Source: Fagopyrum homotropicum
Taxonomy: Eukaryota > Streptophyta > Magnoliopsida > Caryophyllales > Polygonaceae
Length of the DNA: 64,000 bases
NCBI GenBank assembly: GCA_033239125.1
Contig: BSWB01000001.1
Location: forward strand, 113,764,916 to 113,828,915
Direction: 5' to 3'
Part shown: piece after piece, positions 54,288 through 64,000 of the stretch
How the letters are laid out: each line of letters starts with the position of its first letter
How positions within the stretch are numbered: the first letter of the stretch is position 1
The notes under the pieces: generated by a model
The model's database searches: none
The model's input: only the letters and a program-made list of their open reading frames with translations
What the model was told of the DNA's origin: nothing
Translations under genes and position numbers: made by a program

Positions 54288-55010
54288 TTTTCTGATGAAG
54301 AACACATCGGTTGCCCTAGAACACCTCGGCTGAGACACAGTCGACTGGACCGAGGCGAACTGCTGTTCGAACGCAAATCCCGAATCTGTAAGCTTTTTCC
54401 CCCAAAAACACTACCAAAAGCTTCCTATGGGGTACTTATATCCTTTACAACAACAAACTATGGCAACCAAAGCCAAATCTACTCAAAATCGAAACAAAGG
54501 GGAAGAGTTAGGGTTTGGAACGAAATACCCAAGATTTTGCAGATTGAAGCGTTTTCCTTGCTATTTGATGCTTGGAAACTGAATCTCTTGCTTCCTGCGG
54601 TGAATTCGAGCTAAGAAACGGGGGAAACGGGCAAGAATCGAGAATTTGAGAGTAGGAGGCCGCCGCGGTCGAGGAGGTCTTTGAGAGGGAAAAAGTGGAA
54701 GAGTGAGAAACCGTCGCCCCTTTTTTACCCCTCACTGAATTTGATTACACCTCGGTCGAGATGGTCCCGAGTGAATTGAGGTGTCAGACGGTTGACCAAG
54801 AATAACTCGGTCGAGGTTTTGTGATTGCACCCGAGATGTGTCTCAGTCAAGCTCCGTCTTCTCAATTTTTCAAACTTTTGTCCTTCCAATGTAGCTCCTG
54901 AGCTGTAATCCTTCCGTAGAAAGTCAATGGTTCCTGTCTAGAGGACGCAAAAATAAAACGAAGCAAACTATCTAAAACTTAGCTAGAAAGGGGGGGGGGA
55001 GAAAGCAAAA
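54288..55010 (-). other. D leader between pol and accessory ORF
   Basis: Noncoding, with CACCTCGGTCGAGATGG near 54750, AACTCGGTCGAGG near 54805 and half sites. G-run at 54988-54997. Confidence 0.55.
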
Positions 55011-55040
55011 CCTTGGGTTGCCTCCCAAGAAGTGCTTGGC
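55011..55040 (-). other. D post-pol hairpin
   Basis: Minus strand AAGCACTT then CTTGGG-AGGCAA-CCCAAG, just after the pol stop. Confidence 0.7.
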
Positions 55041-56481
55041 TTAAGGTCGCTAGCTGGACTGTACTTCATCCTCAAACATGATGGAAGGTATCCTCACCCC
55101 ATACTTCATCTTTACCACGGGGTGAAACAAAGGATTCCATCCAATGTTCCAACAAATGCAAGTGCTCATTGGGAAACGAATCATCAATGGATAGGTCATC
55201 CTTCTCGAGCAAGGTAGGAGGTAGCCGGCTGAGGTGATCCGCAACAGAATTCTCGGATCCCTTCTTATCGCGAATCTCTAGGTCAAACTCTCGAAGCAAG
55301 AGAATCTAACGAATAAGGAGCGGCTTTGCATCTTTCTTTGCAAGCAAGTAACGAATAGTTGCATGGTGAGTGTAAACAATAACTTTCGCTCCCACTAAGT
55401 AAAAGCGAAACTTCTCAAAAGCATAAACAACTGCCAAAAGCTCCTTTTTGGTGGTGGCGTAGTTTAGTTGAGCTTCATCTAGCGTCTTGCTAGCATAGTA
55501 AATGGCGTTGGTCCGGCCATCCTTCTTTTGTCCAAGTACCGCTCCTACGGCCACGTCACTAGCATCACACATGATCTCAAAGGGCAAGGTCCAATCGGGA
55601 GGTTGAATGATGGGAGAGGTAATCAACACTTCCTTTATCCTATAAAAAGCATCAAGGCATTCCTGTAAAAACTCAAAAACAGCATGCCCGAGATTTTAGA
55701 GAAATCCTTGATGAACCTCCTGCAAAAACCTGCATGCCCGAGAAAACTCCGCATACCCTTAACAGAACAAGGGGAAGGAAGTTTCTCAATAGTCTCGATC
55801 TTAGCTCGATCGACCTCAATACCTCGGTTGGAAACGAGGTGTCATAGATTAATTCCTTCGCTAACCATGAAGTGACACTTCTCCCAATTCAAAACAATAT
55901 TAGTGTCTTCACAACGTTGTAGCACTAGAGAAAGGTTAGTCAAACAGTTATCAAAAGAGGAACCATAGACCGAAAAGTCATCCATGAATACCTCCATGAT
56001 CTCCTCCATATACTCGGAAAAGATAGCCATCATACAACAATGAAAAGTAGCTGGTGCGTTACATAATCTGAATGGCATCCTCCGATAAACGAATGTCCCT
56101 CATGGACAAGTGAAAGTGGCCTTCTCTTGATCATCTGGATGGATAGAAATCTGAAAGAAGCCACTATAACCATCTAAATAGTAAAAATGGGAGTGTTGAG
56201 CTAACCGTTCAAGTATTTGGTCGATGAAGGGAAGCGGGAAATGGTCCTTTCGAGTGGCCACGTTCAACTTCCTATAATCAATGCACATCCTCCAGCCGGT
56301 GACGGTCCTAATTAGAATCAACTCTTTGTTCTTGTTTGTCACAACGGTCATCCCTCCCTTCTTGGGAACTACATGCACTGGGCTCACCCATTTTCTATCC
56401 GATATGGGAAATATGATACCTGCATCCAACAACTTAAGAATCTCCTTCTTCACAACCTCTTTAATGATCGGATTTAACCGT

Positions 56482-58191
56482 TGTTAGCATGAAATATGTC
56501 GATATTTTAGGCACTTGTTTTAGTTGTTTTTACCTCTTTATAGTGTTCTTAGATATGTGTTTGAAGCAATTGTGAGCTAGTTCACCCACTTTGTCGATAT
56601 AGAGATCTACACTAGCTTCTTTGTGTTTTTAGGTGTATAAAGCTTGGATTGGAGCAAAATAAAGAAGGAATGGAGTGTTTGATCATATTTGATGGCAAGA
56701 AGATGCATTAGAAAGGCTAAGGAAGGAGCATGGATGGAAGATTGCACGAAACAAAGGCAAAGAAAGAGGAAAAGCAAGTCCACGCCCTAAAATACGGTCG
56801 TGGAAGAGGATTTGAGGAACCACGCTCTAAACCACGGCCGTGGAATTGGCAACATGAACGTGGACTTGAGTTTGGAGCGCTCCAGAGAGTTACACGGTCT
56901 AAATTACGGTCGTGGAAATCCTATGGCACCGTAATCTGTTTCCACGCCCTAAACCATGGTCGTGGAAAGTTGTACTTGGCCGTGATTTCGGTGATTCTGT
57001 GACGTGTCATATTTTGCCACGTCAGCCACATCATTGGGCTTTCTCGTAACCCTACCTCACCTTATAAAAAGGCTAGAGAAGAGAGTTTTGAGGAGGCTCG
57101 CTTACGTTCACTTACCGTCGCTTACTTTCACGGACATTTAGCTGCCATTCGGAGATTTTGCTGGAGGATTGAAGATTTGAGAAGGATGTTATTTTCGGAA
57201 ATTGTGTACTTTGGATATTCTAGGGTTTTCATTCGAGAACGGATTGACATTCCGTCCTTTGTGACTTCTCTAGATCTTTGTGAGGATTTTTGTTCCTATA
57301 CTTCTAGATTCATAAACATATTACCTTTGTGTTTGGATTTCGAGATTGACTTTGAGTTTTATTTGAATTTTCGAGGGTTTTCATCTTTTATTCTTCTTAA
57401 TTTGAATATTGATATCATGACAATGATTGTTGGTTAAAACCCTTTAGCAATTCTAAGGTGAAGGGTTGATAGTTGTGTCTTAGATGATGATAGATCGATC
57501 GTAAATATATTGGACCCTAAGAGTTAGAGAAACCTCGTCGACGCCCTAAATCACGGTCTGTTCTTGGTTTCCACGGCCGTGGTTCTCAAGATCTAGCCGT
57601 GATTTCCCCTGGTTTACGAACTTTGCTTTTGCTTTTATCCAAAGTTAAAGATTAACTTTAACCTAGCCTTGGGTTGCCCTTTCTAGGTAGTAGTGAGACT
57701 CAACATCCTATATTTCGGTTTCGAGTGTCACAACCTTAACCATTTTAGCTTGTCTTTGATTCCTTGGGTTTGGGCATGGGTATTTGAGATTATTTCTTAC
57801 CTTTAGATCCTTTATATACTGCAGCCTCAACAACCTTTATAGAGAGAGTCTTTCGGTTAGACATATAGGGTTTTGGAACTTCTCTGTACATTACCTTACT
57901 TTAGTATACCTTTGCAATTCTCAACTCTGTCCTTATATATATAGTATCATGAATCGATTGCCACAATTTGACACCTGGATCTTTAGGGCTGCTGTTTTCC
58001 CCAATATTTGCAAAGCTTCTACATTCTTACTTGCTCGATTACTTGAAACTGGTTTTGTTTCACCAATTCCCTGAGTTCGATACTCTGGAATACTTGCTGA
58101 TCTATGCCGATTCGTACACTGCGGGTTCGCTTGTTTTTATTCTAGTTTTATAAATTTAAAACTTATTTGCACGCACGTTTTAGGGCGAACA
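56482..58191 (+). repeat. E 5' LTR
   Basis: 1710 bp, TGTTAGCATG...GGGCGAACA, related to B's LTR. Dyads CCACGGCCGTGG near 56833 and 57571 with many half sites (56775-57000). TATA box TTATAAAAAGG at 57062-57072. U5 hairpin ATTCG-TACACTG-CGGGT at 58110-58126. Confidence 0.9.
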
Positions 58192-58197
58192 AGTTTT

Positions 58198-58214
58198 TGG
58201 CGCCGTTGCCGGGA
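58198..58214 (+). other. E primer-binding site (tRNA-Asp)
   Basis: TGGCGCCGTTGCCGGGA, one base short of the full match in A, B, C and D. Confidence 0.88.
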
Positions 58215-58318
58215 AATTGGTCAAGACCATTTCCGGTTCTCGGTTGTCGAGCTTGGGAGCTTTTGCTCTTGTTATTTTATATCTTTTTGTGAGTGCTTTT
58301 TGCAGGTTCTTTAGGTAT

Positions 58319-59737
58319 ATGCGAAAGACTAGATCTACCAAAGATCTAGTTCCTTTCGATCCAGAACTTGAGAGAACCTTAAGAAAAAGTTGAAAGAGAA
58401 AAAGATGGCTGAAAATAATGAAAGAAACATCCAAGCTGAGTTGGCTGAAGCTCAACGTCAACTCAAGTTGAGTGAGAAAGCTCGTGTGGACGCTGAAATG
58501 AGTCATCAATTCCAAATTGATGAACTCAAAGCTATGATGTTGGACATGAAGTTGGAGCTGAATGATGCTAAGAAGAAGAAGAAGGTCAAGAAACCAACTA
58601 AGTCCATTAGAGATGATTCATGTGATGATGAAGATCCGGACATGCCGGAACTTGAAGAAATTGATCTGGTGATTCATCCCGTTCGTAACAACCCGAGATC
58701 ACCGGTTGTTCCTCGCATTCCAGCTGGAGATGTGAGAGTTGCTAATGGAGTGGATGAACCCCGAACTCTGGGGCAAAGGATGGATCTAATTCAGCAACTA
58801 CGCCGTCTAGGTGTGAATTTCAGAGCTGAAGACATCCAGGAATTTAGCTTTAGCCCGCAAGTTATTATCATGGTTTGCCAAAGTCAATTTGGTGGAACTA
58901 GTGATGAATCTCCACACCAACATTTACAGAATTTTGAGATTTTAATGGAAACATTGAAGCCGAAAAGGGCTACTAACAATAACTATAAAATCAAGCCGTT
59001 TTTCTTTTCTTTGAAGGATAAAGCATTGGCATGGTATCAAGCTCTTCCAACTGCAAATCTGGCCACATGGGAGGATCTATCTTCGGAGTTCCTCACCAAG
59101 TTCTTTCCGCCATCCAAGACGGCGGAGTTGAGAGGTAAGATTAATGCAATTTCTATGAAAACTAACGAAAGTTTGTTTCAATCATGGGAAAGATTCCAGG
59201 ACCTCTTATTGGATTGCCCACACCATGGCATTTCAAAGCTTGAGTTGCTAGAGATTTACTACAAGGGGTTGGATATGGACACACAATTCAACCTCCAATC
59301 TCTCTCTTATGGTACATTCATGGACATGAGAGAAGAAGATGCTTGGGACTTCATTGAGAAGCAAGCCCAAGTGATAGAGAAGTATTCCCACCAGAAGATT
59401 GAGTCGGGAGTGAAGCTAACACAAGCTGCACAAACTCAAATCTTTTCCCTCAATACCGAAATCAAGGAGTTGAAGGAGGTCATTAGAGTTGGCTTTCAAC
59501 AATCAAAGGACCAAGATGTTGGCTACCTAGGCAACAACAACAACCACCAAGGGAACCGGAACAACAATTGGAACAACAATAATTGGAATAACAACAACAA
59601 CCGAAATTCCAACAACAATTGGCGTTCCAACCAACAACAACAAAATTCCGGTAATCACTATGCAAATTCTGGAAATTCACTAACATCTCCCTCTTCTTCT
59701 ACCCCTTTGAAAAGTCAGGGGCAAACATCAAGTAGTT
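58319..59737 (+). pseudogene. E gag fragment
   Basis: Starts MRKTRSTKDLVPFDPELERT. A frameshift near 58391 moves into the long frame 58390-59754. It covers LGQRMDL, the full gag domain (ALAWYQALP, TEFLTKFFPPSKT-like, LLLDCPHHGISKL) and the Asn-rich tail, then ends abruptly. Closest to B's gag. Confidence 0.88.
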
Positions 59738-62701
59738 CGAATAACTGTCTTTGAGGTTCCCGTGAAGTCTTATGATCGTCTTTCATTAGTATCTTATGCA
59801 TGCAAAAAGAAGGCTTAATACCAACAAGATCATCAATAGTATAACCCAAAGCCTTTCGATGTTTCCTCAGGACATGCATCAGTTTAGATAATTCAGTTTC
59901 AGAAAGGGAAGCACTAACGATAACGGGATAAGTAGAATCCGGACCAAGGAAAGCATACCTCAAGTGACTCGGACGTGGTTTAAGCTCCAGGACTGGGGGT
60001 GCTTTCTGAGGTGGATATGTGCCTCCTCCTTCCAGTGAAGTGAACTTAAATCGAAGAACTAAGATTTCAAAAGTCTCAGTTGACATCATCTCGCTTGCTA
60101 CCTCGGTCGAGGTCCGAGGTGGGTGACCGAAATGTTCTTCAGACAAGAACACCTCGCTTGCTTCAGAAAGTGCCTCGGTCGAGGTACTGGAACTGGAACC
60201 GAAACCTAACGTGCTTTTCTTCTCCTGTATCAGTTTATCAAATCTAGCTCCTGGATCTGCTTCCAATGCCTTCAAGCTTCGTACATCTGCATCACAAGAG
60301 ATATCTATACCTTCCTCCGTTAAACTAAAACTAAGAACTTTTTAAAGAGGATCTTTAATAAGGATAGAGCTCACTAATTCTCGCGATTCTTCTTCATCAT
60401 AGATGTTGAAGATGTCATCTTCCAGCGGCTCTCCCTTCATTGCAGCCAGCAATGCAAACTCCACATGATCTCCACCAATGTTGAATTTCAACTTGGCGTT
60501 CTTACAATCCACGTTGCAACCCGAAGTTGCTAGAAATGATCTCCCAAGAATGATGGGGATGGGATAATCTTCACGGGCTTGGGCTCTCCAAGTGCTACTT
60601 TCTCACAAAGCTCCAGCGGAATGATGCTCACGCTGTCTCCTAGATCATATAGTGCATCATAAGTCACATCCCCAACTTGAATGGGAATGCAAAATGAACC
60701 GGGATCTCTCAATTTAGGTGGAATCTTATCCTTCATGATTTGAATGAGCTCCGAAGATCTAGATGTCATCCTTACTTCACCAAAATCCTCCAGCTTCCTC
60801 TTCCTTGATAGAATCTCTTTCAGATGCTTCCCATAGGCGGGCATCCCAAAGTGCTTGTGTAGATGTGCCCTCGTCCTTGACTGAAGGAATGGGAGTGGTG
60901 GTTTATAAGAAGGAGGTGGAACATAAACTTCAGATTTATCTTTCTCTTTCTGGGGCTCCATCTCGGTTGGCACCTCGACCGAGGTGTTCCTCGTCTGATC
61001 TTGGTCCGAGGTGTTCCTCATCTAGTCGGAGCTCGACCAAGGTATTGGATCTGCAGTCTTCAATCCACTGTGTGTTGTAATAGCCATGATCTGTCATTTT
61101 GGGTTGCTCTCTGTCCTTGTTGGGAGCTACCCTTGATTTCTTGGCGCTTCATTCGCCTTGTTGAAAAATTGTTGCTCTAAGCCTTTTTGTGCCTTTGAAA
61201 ATGAATTAATCGATGTCTCCAAAGCGTTGAGCTTGATCAAAATTGCTTCCAGCACAGCATCTGGCTTCTTTGGTGGTTGGGACGAACTTGATACAAGCTC
61301 ATGGCTTCTCAATGGAGTAGAAGAAGAAGAGGGGGCATTAAGAGCATTTTCAGCATGAAAGTAAGGGTTACCAAAATTTTGTTGATTAGATCTCCAATTG
61401 TTGTTGTTGGAGTTTCTGTTGTTGTTGTAATTGTTGTTCTGCGGCCCTTGATAGTTGTTTCTTTCTTGGTATCCATCGTCTTGCTCCTTCTTCGTTTGAG
61501 CTACTAAAAGCTTCTTCAATGCTTTCACTTCATTGCTAAGCGAGCTGAGTAGAGCTCCATTTGATGATGTGTCTTGGAAGCTAACTCTCCTTTCTCCTTC
61601 TTCAACCCTTTGATGGGAGTACTTCTCCATGTGCAAAGCTTGCTTTTCAATGAAATCCCAAGCTTCATCTATCGGCATATCCATGAAAGTGCCGGCGGAA
61701 AGTAATTGGAGCTTAAATTGAGTATCTCCATCAAAACCCTTGAAATATATCTCCACCAACTCGATCTTTGGAATCCCATGATGTGGGCAATCTAACAAAA
61801 GATCTTTGAATCTCTCCCATGACTTGGACAAACTTTCTTTGTCCTTCATAATAAAAGCATTGATCTTGCCCCTCAATTCAGCGGTCATAGAAAGGGGAAA
61901 AGAACTTAGTAAGAAACTCCGTCGTCATCTCTTCCCAAGTATTGATTTTTCTAGCCGTAAGAGATTGATACCAAGCAAGCACCTTGTCTTTCTAAGAGAA
62001 ATAGAAAGGCCTCAACTTGTAGTTGTTATTCTCCATTCTTGATGGTCTCAAAGTCTCCCTCAAAATCTCATAGTTTTGCAAATGTTGATGCGGAGACTCT
62101 CTCTCAAAACCTCCAAATTGAGATTGTCGAATCATGGCTAGAACTTGAGGTCTATAATCATGCTCAACTGGATCTCCTAGGTTGACTCATGGACGCCTGA
62201 CTTGCTGATTGGGTTCCATCCTCTGTCCTAGGGTTCGTGGAACTCCAGCAAACAGAACATCTCGGACTGGCATCCGAGGTGGTGGGTGCATCTCGGCCGG
62301 GGCAACTAGGACTGGGTCTTGCCTCGGTCGAGCATCTGGGATTGGTCGAGGTAGAAACTGAGCCCTTAGAGCGGCTATATCAGCTTCAATTCCTTCAGTT
62401 CTTGCGCGAGTCTCGTCTCTCTCTCACTGCTATTCTTCCTTACTGAGGCATAGCTATTCCAATGCCTCCTTCAATTTGGCTTCAAGATCGCGATTGTCTT
62501 GATTGACTATCTTAGCTTCTATCAATCTTCTCTTGTAGGTCTTTTCTGGTTCGGGATCGTAAGGAACGATTTCCTTTCTAGCACGAGTTCTTCGCATAAA
62601 CCTAAGGAAAGATCCTGCAAACTCACTCAAGTAAAGTGGTCGATAACAACAAGGACAATAGCCCCGAAAGACAACCGAAACCGAACTTGGTCTTGACCAA
62701 G

Positions 62702-62719
62702 TCCCCGGCAACGGCGCCA
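62702..62719 (-). other. D primer-binding site (tRNA-Asp)
   Basis: Reverse complement of TGGCGCCGTTGCCGGGGA, 6 nt from the D 5' LTR. Confidence 0.92.
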
Positions 62720-62725
62720 AAAACT

Positions 62726-64000
62726 TGTTCGCTCCAAAATGTGTGTGCAAGCTTTAATATTTATAACCCAAGATATATGTCTGTATAATATGCGAACCCA
62801 CAGTGTACGGATCAATTGTAATAACAGCAAATATTCCAAGGGTCTATCACAATGACTATGGTGAAACAAAGATCGGTAATTCAGGTTGTCAATTAACAAA
62901 CACGCAACAAGCAAAGCTGTCAAAGATGATATAAAACTTAGATAAAGGGAATGCGGATTCTAGAGATTAAAGCATCCAGTTGTGGTTCCAACTCAAGATC
63001 TCAAATGATAACGTGGACAAAGTTGAGGTTTGCAAAGGAAAGGTGTTTTTAAGTTGGGAATATAACACCGGGTAAGTCTCACTACTCACTATCCCAAACC
63101 AAAGATCCTCTCACCGGGTAAGTCTCAAGGTACTAAGGAAAGGAATTATAATCTCAAACCAACACACCACCCAAGGGGATTAAATCAACCTTTACTGGGT
63201 AAGTCTCAGGCTAACTCTCAAAGATGGGATGAAGGCACACTCAAACCCCAATAAAGGATAAACCTTTATTACCTACACTCATGATCTAGGGTAAACAAAC
63301 AAAGGAATCACCGGGTAAGTCTAATCCTAGGCTTGCATTGAACCAGGAAAGGTATAACAAGGATAGGATTTGGTAAACTGAAAGCTCAACTCAGATAAGG
63401 ATCAGAAAAGGTCTCACCTCGTTCAGTTATATCCTATCCCGGCCGAGATGTTCAATGACTGACCGAGGTGTTCGTCAGTTAAGGTAAAGGCTCGAGCTTT
63501 CAGGGTCCACTGGGGTTAAGATCATTCTATCATCGTCTTTCCCACAACCTTCAGTCAATCACCCTAGAATCGCATAAAGAACTTATCCAACAATCAACAT
63601 GATAACAATAATCAAATATATGAGAAAAGAATCAATATTCAAACAAGAAAACCTTAACACAAAGGTCTCAATAACTAAATCAAACAAACATACAAACAAT
63701 TAGCGTTCCTCAATCACAATTCAAAAAAGACAACAAACAACCAAACTAAGGAAATCTTACAACTTCCCTCAAAGCCAACTTCAAAACTAGATTCCTTCCT
63801 TCCTTGAACTTCAACCTTCAAAACTTCCTTCAACTTCCTTCAGAGAATGGGTGATCCGGAGATTATCTAAGGATGGCTGAATTGCAGAAAATCAGCCCTT
63901 TATGTAGGAGAATTATCTTCCAAAGATAAAATATCTTAAAAAGATAATTTCCTTAAAATATATCTCCATATCTTCCAAAATATATCAACCAAAAAGATGA
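62726..64000 (-). repeat. D 5' LTR, cut by window end
   Basis: Starts TGTTCGCTCC and aligns with the split LTR 12790-13513 plus 50520 onward. U5 hairpin at 62796-62812; four GAGACTTACCCGGT-type motifs in 63066-63320. The TATA box seen in the left LTR has decayed here (CTACATAAAGGG near 63897). Confidence 0.92.

Larger units (their letters stand above)
56482..59743 (+). mobile_element. Element E: 5' part of a B-like Athila element inserted in D's RT
   Basis: Plus-strand 5' LTR (56482-58191), PBS and gag up to about 59737. The rest of the interior and almost all of the 3' LTR are gone. Flanks are ACCGT (56477-56481) and ACTGT (59744-59748), a 5-bp TSD with one difference. The last six bases CGAATA match the LTR terminus CGAACA with one change, so the remnant seems to be gag joined to the very end of the 3' LTR. 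Confidence 0.85.
55072..62597 (-). pseudogene. D gag-protease-RT-RNase H, integrase deleted, interrupted by element E
   Basis: Starts MRRTRARKEIVPYDPEPEKT at 62597. Gag domain is at about 62150-61620, protease near 60640 (YDLGDSVSII, with Cys and Ala of the family motif changed), RT N-terminus at about 59760-59850, then element E, then RT (56450-55850) and RNase H (55600-55230). It ends EVWGEDTFHHV, the same integrase deletion junction as C. Other damage: an early TAG near 62454, several gag frameshifts, a deletion of about 130 bp between protease KI and the PIILGR motif (near 60570), and loss of a segment near 55690. Confidence 0.88.
12790..64000 (-). mobile_element. Element D: outer Athila-type Ty3/gypsy retrotransposon (right end outside window)
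   Basis: D runs on the minus strand. Its 3' LTR is at the left and is split by element A (12790-13513 plus 50520-51558). The accessory ORF is at 52962-54287, gag-pol at 55072-62597, the PBS at 62702-62719, and the 5' LTR starts at 62726. Without insertions it is about 11.4 kb. It belongs to the same family as C (same LTR start TGTTCGCTCC, same integrase deletion, same dyad). It is the oldest layer: A and E sit inside it, and its ORFs carry many stops, a protease deletion and frameshifts. Confidence 0.93.

Overview
This is nuclear DNA from a flowering plant, most likely a eudicot. The evidence is a multi-exon leucine-rich-repeat receptor-like kinase gene with plant splice sites, a nuclear tRNA-Gln gene, and Ty3/gypsy retrotransposons of the Athila lineage that fill about four fifths of the window. 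I cannot name the species.

Left arm (1-12789). A tRNA-Gln(CUG) gene on the + strand (1102-1173) lies just past the 3' end of a four-exon, minus-strand gene for an LRR receptor-like pseudokinase (CDS between 1699 and 6662, 915 codons). Upstream of that gene are small repeats: a diverged GC-rich repeat pair, a degenerate 42-bp minisatellite, an 895-bp near-perfect foldback element with a 9-bp target duplication (Mutator-like MITE type), and a relic of LINE ORF1. A ~105-bp direct repeat brackets most of this block.

Retrotransposon nest (12790-64000). Five Athila-type elements are stacked. I call them A-E. D (minus) is the outer element; its 5' LTR runs off the right edge. A (plus, 13514-50514) is inserted in D's 3' LTR with TSD AGATG. 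B (minus, 16253-42008) is inserted in A's gag with TSD GAGAG. C (minus, 27361-39137) is inserted in B's gag. E (plus, 56482-59743) is the 5' part of an element inserted in D's reverse transcriptase. LTR-pair differences counted by eye fall in nesting order: A about 58 in 1828, B about 31 in 1729, C about 12 in 1715. C still has uninterrupted gag-PR-RT-RNase H and accessory ORFs; the others are broken, mostly by transition-type stop codons.

How the elements relate. All use a tRNA-Asp primer-binding site (TGGCGCCGTTGCCGGGGA). A and B encode gag, protease, RT, RNase H and integrase. C and D share one ancestral deletion that removes nearly all of integrase, so their family must be moved by another element's integrase. 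B, C and D carry the Athila post-pol accessory ORF ('env-like'); A lacks it. The noncoding parts hold unusually conserved structure: covarying GGGA-loop hairpins in front of two polypurine-tract-like motifs, a ~180-nt conserved block, a hairpin just after pol, and a U5 hairpin. Each family is also peppered, inside coding sequence as well, with its own short dyad: CCACGGCCGTGG in A/B/E, CACCTCG-GT-CGAGGTG in C/D. These dyads and the soluble accessory protein are the best candidates here for an undescribed system.
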